Assembly (NCBI RefSeq): GCF_902833045.1
Contig: NZ_CADFDU010000003.1
Coordinates: 248,001 to 312,000, forward strand
Length of the DNA: 64,000 nucleotides
Origin: Burkholderia sp. BCC0322
GTDB taxonomy: Bacteria; Pseudomonadota; Gammaproteobacteria; Burkholderiales; Burkholderiaceae
Direction: 5' to 3'
Shown here: piece after piece, positions 28,001 through 38,804 of the stretch
Numbering within the stretch: the stretch's first letter is position 1
Layout of the letters: the number at the start of each line of letters is the position of its first letter
Translations under genes and position numbers: made by a program
Notes under the pieces: model-generated
Told to the model about the DNA's origin: nothing
The model's input: the letters and a program-made list of their open reading frames with translations, nothing else
The model's database searches: none

Positions 28001-28436
28001 GGTGCGCTATGTCGATTCGTCGGTCGAACGGCTCGAAGTGCGCGTGACGGGGCTCAACGACAACCGGCACGTCGTGACGGTCAACGGCCGCGCGCTGCCG
28101 CTGCAGCCGACCGGCACCGTCGGCGAATACGTCGCGGGCGTGTGCTACAAGGCGTGGTCGCCGCCGTCCGCGCTGCATCCGACCATCGGCGTGCACGCGC
28201 CGCTCACGTTCGACATCGTCGATACGTGGCTGCAGCGCTCGCTCGGCGGCTGCCGCTATCACGTCGCGCATCCGGGCGGGCGCAACTACGCGACGTTCCC
28301 GGTCAATGCGTACGAAGCCGAAAGCCGCCGGCTGGCACGCTTTGTCGAGATGGGGCATACGCCGGGGCGGATGGATGTCGCGGCTGCCGCGCCGAGCCGC
28401 GAATTCCCGTTCACGCTCGACCTGCGGCGGCCGTGA
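25005..28436 (+). CDS. Large transglutaminase-like protein with C-terminal DUF2126
   Basis: A 1143-residue cytoplasmic protein. Residues 1-300 are a transglutaminase-like unit: N-terminal beta domain ([20 protein letters not shown]), nucleophile Cys183 in [11 protein letters not shown], His232 in DLHAWCEVY and Asp248 in WIGFDPTSG. The triad is complete. The remaining 800 residues are the DUF2126 region, which includes [44 protein letters not shown] and [20 protein letters not shown]. The last stretch resembles carboxylate-amine ligase or ATP-binding folds. The protease-like core with a ligase-like extension suggests a peptide or isopeptide editing enzyme. It lies 96 bp after the Ser-type paralogue. 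Confidence 0.85.
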   Translation: [1143 protein letters not shown]

Positions 28437-28605
28437 CCGGACGATGACAGGACGGACGACGATGCGCGGTTCGCGATACCCGGCGGCTCCGGTCGCTGGC
28501 GGCCCCGCCGGAATGCTAGGATGCGGGCAGATTGCGGCCGCGCGCCGCGGCCCGCCCCCCCGGGTGGCGGCGCGCGCGGCCGGGCCCTGACGACGGAACG
28601 ACACC

Positions 28606-31254
28606 GTGCCGCCCATAGACACAGATCATCTCGCCGCCCCCGACGCGATGCCCACGCTTTTCGATACCGGCGCGCAGCCGGATGCCGCCGAACTGGCCGC
28701 CGCGCTCGCGGCGCCGGCCGCCGCCGGCCGCTACGACGAACTGCGCGGTAGTGCGGCGGGCCTGAACGCACCTGCGCTCGCGCCCGCGTGGCGCAGCTTC
28801 TTCACGTCGATCGGCAGCGACGGCGTGGCCGACCTCGATCGCCGTGCCGACGCGCTGCACCGGCGCATGCGCGAGAACGGCCTGTTCTATCAACTGCACG
28901 AGCAGCGCGCCGGCGACGGCGCGGCCGGCCCGTGGTCGCTCGACCTGCTGCCGCTGATCGTCACGCCCGAGGACTGGGTCGCGATCGAGCGCGGCGTGCT
29001 GCAGCGCGTGCGGTTGCTGAACGCGACGCTGGCCGACTTGTACGGCCCGCAGACGATCCTCGAACGCGGGCTGCTGCCGCCCGCGCTCGTCACCGGGCAT
29101 CCGGGCTACCTGCGCGCGATGCGCGGCGCACGCGTGCCGGGCGATACCTGGCTGCACGTCGTCGCGTTCGATCTCGCGCGCGGCCCTGACGGGCAGTGGC
29201 GGATCGTCGCGCAGCATACGCAGGGCGCGGCCGGCCTCGGCTACCTTCTCGAAAACCGGCTGATCGTGTCGCGGCTCTTTCCGAGCGGGTTTCGCGGGTT
29301 GCGCGTGCAGCGGCTCGCGTCCGCGTACCGCGCGCTGCTGCAGAGCATGCAGGCGCTCAGCCCGGCCCGCAAGAATTCGCGGATCGTGCTGCTCACACCG
29401 GGGCCGCACAGCGCGACGTATTTCGAACACGCCTACCTTGCGCGCTACCTCGGCCTCACGCTCGTTGAGGGCGGCGACCTGACCGCGCGCGACAACCGCG
29501 TATTCCTGAAGACGCTGCGCGGGCTCGAACCGGTGCACGGCATCCTGCGGCGCGTCGACGACGCGTGGCTCGATCCGCTCGAACTGCGGCCCGATTCGAT
29601 GCTCGGCGTGCCGGGGCTGCTGCAGGCCGTGCGCGCGGGTAACGTGCTGCTCGCGAATGCGCCGGGCTCGGGCTTCCTCGAATCGCCGGCGATGCTCGGC
29701 TTCATGCCGCGCCTGGCGGAAGGGCTGCTCGGCGAAACACTGACGCTGCCGGCCGTGCATTCGTGGTGGTGCGGTGAGGCGGCCGCGTGCGACGACGCAC
29801 TCCCGCAGCTCGCGCGCGGTATCTTGAAGGCGTCCTATCCACCCGACGTGCAGGCCGGCGGCCCGTTCGAGCCGGTGATCTGCGCGCGGCTCACCCAGGC
29901 GCAACTGGCCGAGTGGCGCGCGCGGATTCTCGCGCGGCCCGAGCACTACACGGTGCAGGCCGACCTGCCGCTGTCGCAGGCGCCGACCTGGCCGGGCCCG
30001 GACGCGCCCGACGGCAACGGCGGCGCGCGCATCGTGCCGAAGCCGGTGCTGCTGCGCGTCTTCGCGCTCGCCGACGGCGCGAAGCGCTGGCGGCTCCTGC
30101 CGGGCGGGCTGTCGCGGGTCGGTACACGCGACACGCTGTTCAACGCGCCGATGCCGCGCGGCGGCAGTACCGTCGATACGTGGGTGATGACCGAAGGCAT
30201 CGTCGATTCGACGACGCTGCTGCAGACGCACCTCGGCCCCGACGATCTCGTCGAACGCCCGCGCGCGATCGCGAGCCGCGCGGCCGAAAACCTGTTCTGG
30301 CTCGGCCGTTATACCGAGCGCGCAACCAACCTGATGCGCCTCGCGCGCGCCGCGCTCGAACGACTGCGAGGCGAGGACGACGTCGACAGCCCCGCGCACC
30401 TGGAGCTGCTCGACACGTTGTGCCGCGATACGGGCCTGATCGCGGCCGATGCGCCGAACGCCGTCGATGCGCCGCGTGCGTTCCAGCACACGCTCGCGAC
30501 GTCGCTGACGCGCGGCACGGATCGCACGTCGGGCATTGCGTCCTGCCTGTTCGGGATGCGTGGCGCGGCCGCCGCGATCCGCGAACGGCTGTCGAGCGAT
30601 CAGTGGCGCTTGATCGACGACGCGACCCAGCTGTTCGCGGACAGCGCGGGCCAGCCGGAAGCCGAGGAGCAGATCGGCAACGAGGCGCTGCAATTGCTGG
30701 AGCGTCTCGGGCTGCTGCTCGGCGCGATCACGGGCGCGCAGACCGACAACATGACGCGCGACGACGGCTGGCGGTTGCTGTCGATCGGCCGGCAGATCGA
30801 CCGGCTGGACTTCCTGTGCAGCGTGCTGAAGGTGGCGTTCGACGAAGGCGCGGTGCACCGGCAGGACGGCTTCGAGCTCGTGCTGGAGCTGTTCGACAGC
30901 ACGATCACGTTTCGTTCGCGGTTTCAGCGCGGCTTCGACGTTGCGCCGCTGTTGTCGCTCGTCGTGCTCGATACCGACAACCCGCGTTCGCTCGGCTGGG
31001 TCGTGCAGGCGCTGCGCGGCCGGCTGACGAAGGTCGAGCGAAGCGAAGGCTACGCGCTGTCCGAGCTGGCCGAGACGATTCCCGACGTCCCCGCGTGGTC
31101 GCTGCACGAGCTGTGCGAGACCGCCGAAGGCGGCCGGCACGACAAGCTCCTCGATGCACTCGACACGACGGTGAAGGCGGTCTGGGAATTGTCGAACCGG
31201 ATCGGCGAGCGCTATTTCAGCCACGTGCGCGAAGCGGGCAGGACGTTATGGTGA
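28606..31254 (+). CDS. Fusion of permuted ATP-grasp and alpha-E domains
   Basis: An 882-residue protein that joins in one chain the two proteins encoded separately at 21501 and 22981. Residues about 60-540 are the permuted ATP-grasp part (VIVTPEDWVAIERGVLQRVRL in outline, VDDAWLDPLELRPDSMLGVP, PRGGSTVDTWVMTEG). Residues about 550-880 are the alpha-E part (ASRAAENLFWLGRYTERATN, GERYFSHVREAGRTLW). It starts with GTG at 28606; the ATG at 28648 is a possible later start. It ends 7 bp inside the next gene. A second full set in the same cluster suggests a paralogous machine with another substrate. Confidence 0.85.
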   Translation: MPPIDTDHLAAPDAMPTLFDTGAQPDAAELAAALAAPAAAGRYDELRGSAAGLNAPALAPAWRSFFTSIGSDGVADLDRRADALHRRMRENGLFYQLHEQRAGDGAAGPWSLDLLPLIVTPEDWVAIERGVLQRVRLLNATLADLYGPQTILERGLLPPALVTGHPGYLRAMRGARVPGDTWLHVVAFDLARGPDGQWRIVAQHTQGAAGLGYLLENRLIVSRLFPSGFRGLRVQRLASAYRALLQSMQALSPARKNSRIVLLTPGPHSATYFEHAYLARYLGLTLVEGGDLTARDNRVFLKTLRGLEPVHGILRRVDDAWLDPLELRPDSMLGVPGLLQAVRAGNVLLANAPGSGFLESPAMLGFMPRLAEGLLGETLTLPAVHSWWCGEAAACDDALPQLARGILKASYPPDVQAGGPFEPVICARLTQAQLAEWRARILARPEHYTVQADLPLSQAPTWPGPDAPDGNGGARIVPKPVLLRVFALADGAKRWRLLPGGLSRVGTRDTLFNAPMPRGGSTVDTWVMTEGIVDSTTLLQTHLGPDDLVERPRAIASRAAENLFWLGRYTERATNLMRLARAALERLRGEDDVDSPAHLELLDTLCRDTGLIAADAPNAVDAPRAFQHTLATSLTRGTDRTSGIASCLFGMRGAAAAIRERLSSDQWRLIDDATQLFADSAGQPEAEEQIGNEALQLLERLGLLLGAITGAQTDNMTRDDGWRLLSIGRQIDRLDFLCSVLKVAFDEGAVHRQDGFELVLELFDSTITFRSRFQRGFDVAPLLSLVVLDTDNPRSLGWVVQALRGRLTKVERSEGYALSELAETIPDVPAWSLHELCETAEGGRHDKLLDALDTTVKAVWELSNRIGERYFSHVREAGRTLW

Positions 31255-32273
31255 CGACGAAAGGCGCGGGTAAAGTGCCGCCAGGCTCCGGCAATGCACG
31301 ACAGGCAACGTCACCGGCCGCCGTTGCTCCCGGCCGGTTGCTGCGCGTCACGCACGACACCGAATACCGTTACGCGGCGCGCGTCGAATCGGCGCAGCAC
31401 CAGGCACGCCTGCAACCGCTCGTCACGCCGCGCCAGCAGGTGCTGTCGTTCGCGCTCGACATCGATCCCGCGCCGGAGTCGGTCGGGACCGAGATCGATG
31501 CATTCGGCAACGCGCGCGCGTCGTTTGCGTTGAACCAGCCGCACGACGCGCTGCTCGTGCGCAGCCGCAGCACGGTACGCGTGACGCCGCCCGTCTGGTC
31601 GCGCGGTGCGCGCGGCGAGCCGCCGCCCGCGATCGCGAATCCCGACGGGAAACAGACGATGGCGTGGGAGGCCGTGCGCGACCGCTTGCGATTTCGTGCA
31701 GGACAACCCTACGACGCGGCGAGCGAATTCGTGTTTACGTCGCCGCATGTCGCGTGCGATCCCGAACTCGCCGCGTATGCGGCTTCGAGCTTCACGCCGC
31801 ACCGGCCGCTCGTGCAGGCCGCGTGGGAGCTGATGCGGCGTGTACATGCCGATTTTGCGTATACGCCGAACAGCACCGACATCACGACGTCGGCGCTCGA
31901 TGCGCTGCGCTTGCGCAAGGGCGTGTGCCAGGATTTCGCGCACGTGATGATCGGCGCGCTGCGCTCGCTCGGGCTGGCCGCGCGTTACGTGAGCGGCTAC
32001 CTGCTTACGCAGCCGCCGCCCGGGCAGCCGCGATTGATCGGCGCCGACGCGTCGCATGCATGGGTCGAGGTGTACGACCCGGCGTGGCCCGAGGACAATG
32101 GCTGGCTGCAGCTCGACCCGACCAACGATCGCGCGCCGGGCGACGACTACGTGATGCTGTCGATCGGCCGCGACTATGCGGACGTGACGCCGCTGCGCGG
32201 CGTGATTCGCGGCGGCGGCGCGGATCAGGAGCTGAAGGTCGGCGTGACGGTGGAGCCGCTCGACGCGCCGTGA
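31248..32273 (+). CDS. Transglutaminase-like cysteine protein
   Basis: A 341-residue transglutaminase-fold protein. It has a complete triad: Cys227 in LRKGVCQDFAHVM, His270 in ASHAWVEVYDP and an Asp in WLQLDPTND. The N-terminal beta domain (LLRVTHDTEYRYAARVESAQ) is that of the cluster. There is no signal peptide. It overlaps the ATP-grasp/alpha-E fusion by 7 bp, so the two are translated together. With intact catalytic residues it is the likely peptidase or amide-exchange partner of the fusion protein. It is the third such protein in the cluster, besides the Ser-type and DUF2126 members. Confidence 0.87.
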   Translation: MVTTKGAGKVPPGSGNARQATSPAAVAPGRLLRVTHDTEYRYAARVESAQHQARLQPLVTPRQQVLSFALDIDPAPESVGTEIDAFGNARASFALNQPHDALLVRSRSTVRVTPPVWSRGARGEPPPAIANPDGKQTMAWEAVRDRLRFRAGQPYDAASEFVFTSPHVACDPELAAYAASSFTPHRPLVQAAWELMRRVHADFAYTPNSTDITTSALDALRLRKGVCQDFAHVMIGALRSLGLAARYVSGYLLTQPPPGQPRLIGADASHAWVEVYDPAWPEDNGWLQLDPTNDRAPGDDYVMLSIGRDYADVTPLRGVIRGGGADQELKVGVTVEPLDAP

Positions 32274-32451
32274 CGCATGCCGCGTACCTGCGCGCATGCC
32301 GTTTAAGTCTTCGTTAATACTGCACGCCTAGCATGGTCATGCCGGCGAACGGATCGGGCTCGATCCGGGGCGCCGGCGGCACGCGCGGGTGCGTCGACGT
32401 CACGGCGCCGCACCGTCGCGCGTCGCCATTCCCTTGCAACGGCGGCGGATC

Positions 32452-32724
32452 ATGATCAAGACCTTCGACTACACGCTCGGCAGCGAGACGATTCCGCTCT
32501 GCGCGAGCTTCGGCGCGGGGCCGGCGTGGCGCCGTGTGCTCGTGAGCCGCGCGGATTCGATGGAGACGCTGGTGGTGCTCGACGCGCGCGGCCTGTCTGG
32601 CTTGCTGAAGGTGGCGACCGAAGCGCCGGAAGGGCTGCTCGACGATGCGATCCGCAAGGTCGGCGACGAGCAGCTCGTCGAGCGGGCGATCAGCGGCAAG
32701 GCGATCGTCGAAGCGGCACTTTGA
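32452..32724 (+). CDS. Small protein of unknown function
   Basis: A 90-residue protein, not recognised. It has no signal peptide or membrane helix. The sequence begins MIKTFDYTLGSETIPLC and ends with an acidic/Ala helix. The ATG at 32452 follows GGCGGCGGATC, a weak ribosome site. It stands alone 178 bp after the transglutaminase cluster; a link to that cluster is possible but not shown. Codon use is normal for the window, which supports a real gene. Confidence 0.6.
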   Translation: MIKTFDYTLGSETIPLCASFGAGPAWRRVLVSRADSMETLVVLDARGLSGLLKVATEAPEGLLDDAIRKVGDEQLVERAISGKAIVEAAL

Positions 32725-32728
32725 GCGG

Positions 32729-32770
32729 GCGGTGCGTGTGCGTGCCGGCAGGCACGGCCGCACGCACCGC
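32729..32770. terminator. Terminator-like hairpin between convergent genes
   Basis: A long GC-rich dyad (GCGGTGCGTG on the left, CGCACGCACCGC on the right) has an internal mismatch. It lies between convergent genes and has no U-run, so intrinsic termination is uncertain. Confidence 0.35.
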
Positions 32771-32796
32771 GTTGCATTGCGTTGCGTTGACTGCGC

Positions 32797-35189
<2,393 letters not shown>

Positions 35190-35198
<9 letters not shown>

Positions 35199-35215
35199 GC
35201 GGGCGGAGTAGGCGG
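35190..35215 (+). repeat. Tandem 13-bp duplication at the end of the acyltransferase gene
   Basis: GCGGAGTAGGCGG occurs twice in a row; the first copy carries the stop codon. It is a minor slip-type duplication. Confidence 0.5.
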
Positions 35216-35239
35216 GCGGGGCGATGACCCGCCTTGGCC

Positions 35240-36064
35240 TCACTTGAAGCGCTTCATCGCGGCAGGCGAATACCAGAAGTTTCGGAACATATCGATCCCA
35301 TACGTCTTTCCGTCGTAGCGGACGATCGTGCGCGCGGTGCGCTTGCCTGTCTCCGAGTACTCTCGGTCCTTGCGTTGCGACTTCGTGATGTGCGCCGTGA
35401 TCGACAGGTCGGCAAAGCCGTGGCTCGATGTTTTCTCGACGGCGATCGTCATGCGGGCATCTTCGCTGCTCGCGTCGCCGACGCCGGGGCCGCAGGCGTC
35501 ACCTTCGACGGAGACCCACCCGTAGCGGTTGGTGCCGAACACCGGACGAATGCGGTTGCCTTCGCGCACCCACAGCGTGAGCTCCTCGCTCGCGTCGGCG
35601 TCGGGGCAGCTCGGCCCGCGTGCGCTGCTCGTGAACACGACGCCGAATGCGCGTACGTCGGGCGATAGCCGGTAGGGTGCGGTGTCGATTTGATAGCTGT
35701 TCTCGCCGATCTCCGTTGCCGCATCCTCCTGGACCACCGACTTTTCGGCCGCCGCGACCGTGCCGCCTTCGACGAGCGCGACGACCTGCAGCTTGGTGCT
35801 GTCGTCCGGGTTCTGGCTGTTGGGAAGCCAATCGAATGCGACGGCCGCGATCGTCGTGCCGGGCGCATTCGGCATGACCTTGCACGCCGATGCGACGACG
35901 AGCCGGTCCGCGTCGCGTGTGGCAAGGCGGGCACTTGCGATGCCGGCCCAGCGGGCGACGGCGGTGACGGTATCGTCGCCGCAAGGCTGATTGTCGGTGG
36001 CGTGAACGGCGGGGGCGGCGGCGAGCGCCAGCAGCGGGGCGAAGCGGAGGATTCTTGTGGTCAC
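35240..36064 (-). CDS. Secreted protein of unknown function
   Basis: A 274-residue protein, not recognised. With the GTG at 36064 it begins with a clear signal peptide (TTRILRFAPLLALAAAPAVHA), so it should be periplasmic or outside the cell. The body is probably beta-rich and has several cysteines (CGDD, SACKV, PSCPD, GDACG) that could form disulfides. It ends with YGIDMFRNFWYSPAAMKRF. I see no catalytic motif. It stands between convergent and divergent neighbours as a single unit. Confidence 0.65.
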   Translation of the reverse strand: MTTRILRFAPLLALAAAPAVHATDNQPCGDDTVTAVARWAGIASARLATRDADRLVVASACKVMPNAPGTTIAAVAFDWLPNSQNPDDSTKLQVVALVEGGTVAAAEKSVVQEDAATEIGENSYQIDTAPYRLSPDVRAFGVVFTSSARGPSCPDADASEELTLWVREGNRIRPVFGTNRYGWVSVEGDACGPGVGDASSEDARMTIAVEKTSSHGFADLSITAHITKSQRKDREYSETGKRTARTIVRYDGKTYGIDMFRNFWYSPAAMKRFK

Positions 36065-36324
36065 GATGGGAACAGGTTCTTCACGGGTTGTCGTGGATGT
36101 TGCTTGCCGACCCGAAGCGTACCTCAGCACGCGGAAAGATCGTCGCAGTGCGTGACCGCCTTTGTACCGCCACCGGCATCGGACCCGCTTCACGGGAGCG
36201 ACGCGGCCCCGATTTCATTCGGCAAACGCCAACGGATGCGCGCCGAACCTGCAGCCCGTCGCGTCCGTCACAGATGATGGCGCCGGGGCCGGTGTTCGAG
36301 CGTTTCCTTCGGCTCGAAGCCGGA

Positions 36325-37593
36325 TCAAAGTCGACGGAATACCAGGCTGGCGTTGACACCGCCGAAGCCAAAGCCGTTGGAGATCGCATATTCCGTCGAT
36401 ATTCTGCGGGCCGATCCGGTGACAATGTCGATGCCTTCCGCTGCCGGGTCCGGCTGGGTCAGGTTCAGCGTGGGAGGCGCGAGCTGGTCGCGTAGCGCAA
36501 GGATGGTGAAAATCGCTTCCACGCCGCCGGCAGCCCCGAGCAAATGTCCTGTCGACGCCTTGGTGGCGGATACGGCAGGACCGCGACCCGTTCCAAATAC
36601 AGTCTTGATGGCCGCGAGTTCGCTGATGTCGCCGACGGGCGTGGACGTCGCATGGGCGTTCAAATGCCCGATCAGCCCAGGTTCGAGATTCGCCTGCCGG
36701 AGGGCGAGTTCCATCGCGCGTCGTCCCCCGGCACCGTCCTCGGGCGGCGACGTCATATGGTATGCATCGGCGCTCGTGCCATAACCGAGTACTTCGGCGA
36801 TAGGGGTGGCGCCGCGCCGCAGCGCGTGTTCCAGCTCTTCTATGACGAGCATGCCGGCGCCTTCTCCCATGACGAAGCCGTCTCGCCCGGCATCGAACGG
36901 GCGGGATGCCTGCGCCGGATGATCGTTGAAGCCCGCGGACAGGGTTCTTGCCGCGGCGAATGACCCCAGGCTGACGCGATCGATGCAGGCCTCCGCGCCG
37001 CCGCACACGGCAATGTCGGCTTCGCCCGCCCGGATCAGGCGCGCTGCGTCGCCAATTGCCTGTGCGCTGGCGGCACAGGCCGTAACCGGTGCGCCCAGGG
37101 GGCCGCGAAGGCCGTGGCGGATGGAGATGTGGCCAGCGGCCATGTTGGCCAGGAAGCTGGGTACGGTGAAGGGAGAAAGCCGTCTTGGCCCGCGCTCGTC
37201 AGTGATCCTGACGGCCTCTGCAATGGCACCGAACCCGCCCACGCCGGACGCTACGATGGTTGCGGTTCTTTCGCGAGCGTTTTCGGTTTCAGGTTGCCAC
37301 CCGGATTGGTGCAAGGCCTCTTGCGCGGCGCCCAGCGCAAACAGGCTGAACCGGTCCATCTTCTTCTGGTCCTTGGGTTCCGCCGCGAGGGCAGGATCGA
37401 ATCCCCATGGGCAGTCGGGCGTCAGCATGGGCACGACGCCGCCGACCTTAGACGCAATGCCGTCCGTGACGTCGTCGGGCAAGCCGACCACGCCCGAATG
37501 ACCCTTCAGGAGGCGGCTCCATACGGATTCGACTCCGCATCCCAATGGCGAAACCATACCCATGCCAGTCACGACAATGCGTCTCGTATTCAA
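36325..37593 (-). CDS. Beta-ketoacyl-ACP synthase II-like protein (FabF family), orphan
   Basis: A 422-residue condensing enzyme that would join malonyl-ACP to an acyl-ACP. The catalytic triad is complete: Cys173 in APVTACAASAQAIG, His314 in NAHATSTPVGD and His350 in KASTGHLLGAAGG. It starts with TTG at 37593, preceded by an excellent ribosome site (GAGGAG, 6 nt away). No ACP, malonyl transferase or reductase is adjacent, so this is not the housekeeping fab cluster. It is divergent from an AraC regulator with shared repeats, so it is probably inducible. G+C looks lower than in its neighbours, which may mean transfer. A role in remodelling fatty acids or in a special acyl product is possible. 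Confidence 0.85.
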   Translation of the reverse strand: MNTRRIVVTGMGMVSPLGCGVESVWSRLLKGHSGVVGLPDDVTDGIASKVGGVVPMLTPDCPWGFDPALAAEPKDQKKMDRFSLFALGAAQEALHQSGWQPETENARERTATIVASGVGGFGAIAEAVRITDERGPRRLSPFTVPSFLANMAAGHISIRHGLRGPLGAPVTACAASAQAIGDAARLIRAGEADIAVCGGAEACIDRVSLGSFAAARTLSAGFNDHPAQASRPFDAGRDGFVMGEGAGMLVIEELEHALRRGATPIAEVLGYGTSADAYHMTSPPEDGAGGRRAMELALRQANLEPGLIGHLNAHATSTPVGDISELAAIKTVFGTGRGPAVSATKASTGHLLGAAGGVEAIFTILALRDQLAPPTLNLTQPDPAAEGIDIVTGSARRISTEYAISNGFGFGGVNASLVFRRL

Positions 37594-37636
37594 ACGGTGC
37601 TCCTCTTTTGACTGATGAAGACAGGCCGCCGGAAAT

Positions 37637-37651
37637 TGGCGCAATGCGCCA
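37637..37651. promoter_or_regulatory. Palindrome in the FabF/AraC divergent region
   Basis: TGGCGCA-A-TGCGCCA is a perfect 7-1-7 palindrome. Its right arm shares TGCGCCA with the direct repeats further downstream, so it is probably bound by the same AraC protein. It lies about 44 bp upstream of the FabF-like start. Confidence 0.5.
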
Positions 37652-37732
37652 TCCGACACCTCTCACGAAGTTCAGAAATCACGAAGATAGCGCGTCAGTA
37701 TAGGGAGGAGGCCGGTCAGGAATTCGCACATC

Positions 37733-37759
37733 GCGCCAATTAATATGCAAAGTGCGCCA
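37733..37759 (+). promoter_or_regulatory. Direct repeats spaced 21 bp, AraC-type operator
   Basis: GCGCCA occurs at 37733-37738 and 37754-37759, exactly 21 bp apart, two turns of DNA on the same face, as in AraC-type half-sites. The second copy lies just before the AraC start codon, which suits autoregulation. Confidence 0.5.
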
Positions 37760-37772
37760 TAATGATTCAATC

Positions 37773-38804
37773 ATGAATCTGTCTCGCCAACGTCCTCTCA
37801 CAGTGTCGGCGCACTTCCTGCACGGGATGTTGCGTGCCGTTCGCACGCGTCACGGAGAAGACGCGGCGGCACAGGTCCTCGCGAGCGCTGCCATCCCGCT
37901 GTCTCTTCTCAATCAGCCCGATGCACGAATCACTCGGCAGCAGTACGTCGCGTTGTATCGGACGGTCGCGGCGTCGCTCGATGACGAGATGCTGGGGCTA
38001 TGGTCCAGGCCGATCAGGGGCGGCACGTTGAAGTACCTGATGCTCAGCCTGCTGGACGCGCCAACGGTATTGGTCGCGTTCAATCGTTTTGTTCGTTTCT
38101 GGAATTTGCTGCTGGATGACTACCGGTTGCAGATCTCGACGAAAAACGAGCGGGTGCGGCTGGCGCTGGTGGAGCGCACGCCTGGCACGCAGGTTACGCC
38201 CCTCGGACATGAGTTGATGATGAAGCTGGCTCACGGCATAGCGTCCTGGCTTCTGGGCAGGGAGCTTGCGCTGCAACGGGTCGAGTTCAGCTTCGCCAGG
38301 CCCAGGTATGTTGAAGACTATGCATTCCTGTTTCCCGGGGCGGTGCAGTTCGATGCCGGGATGACGAGCATCCATTTCTCGTACCAGGATTGCGCCGAGC
38401 CGTTCAAACGCGAAAAGCACGAACTATGGGCTTTCCTTAACGCCGCTCCTGGAGCCTGGACCTTCAGCGTATTTCATCACGGTTCGATTGTTGCCAAAAC
38501 ACGCGAGCATCTTGAACGGAATATCGCGCAGCCGCTGACGATACAGGCGCTCGCGCAGGCGTTGCATACGTCAGTACGCACGCTCAATCGTAGATTTGCG
38601 GAAGAAGGCACCCATTTCCAGCAGGTGAAAGACGGACTGCGGCGGGATATCGCGGTCGATCGGCTGACAAACTCGAACACCAGTGTGGCAGTGCTGGCAT
38701 TTGATCTTGGTTTTTCCGACGCCACCGGTTTTTGTCGCGCATTCAAACATTGGACCGGCAGCAGTCCTACGGATTATCGCAAGGATACGCGTCGAGACGA
38801 GTGA
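37773..38804 (+). CDS. AraC-family regulator with Arabinose_bd-like N-terminus
   Basis: A 343-residue regulator. Residues about 20-210 form the effector domain of the OruR/ArgR-like AraC group (AVRTRHGEDAAAQVL, RFVRFWNLLLDDYRL, LGHELMMKLAHG). Residues about 240-340 carry the two helix-turn-helix motifs (LTIQALAQALHTSVRTLNRR and SVAVLAFDLGFSDATGFCRA). I prefer the ATG at 37773 to the GTG at 37752, because the latter lies inside the operator repeats. It is divergent from the FabF-like gene and probably regulates it. Confidence 0.88.
   Translation: MNLSRQRPLTVSAHFLHGMLRAVRTRHGEDAAAQVLASAAIPLSLLNQPDARITRQQYVALYRTVAASLDDEMLGLWSRPIRGGTLKYLMLSLLDAPTVLVAFNRFVRFWNLLLDDYRLQISTKNERVRLALVERTPGTQVTPLGHELMMKLAHGIASWLLGRELALQRVEFSFARPRYVEDYAFLFPGAVQFDAGMTSIHFSYQDCAEPFKREKHELWAFLNAAPGAWTFSVFHHGSIVAKTREHLERNIAQPLTIQALAQALHTSVRTLNRRFAEEGTHFQQVKDGLRRDIAVDRLTNSNTSVAVLAFDLGFSDATGFCRAFKHWTGSSPTDYRKDTRRDE

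Noticed and set aside
23907-28622. A 1571-codon open frame antisense to the transglutaminase genes
   Set aside because: It has no domain or ribosome site and shows the Arg/Val/Asp composition of a shadow frame; the sense strand has known families.
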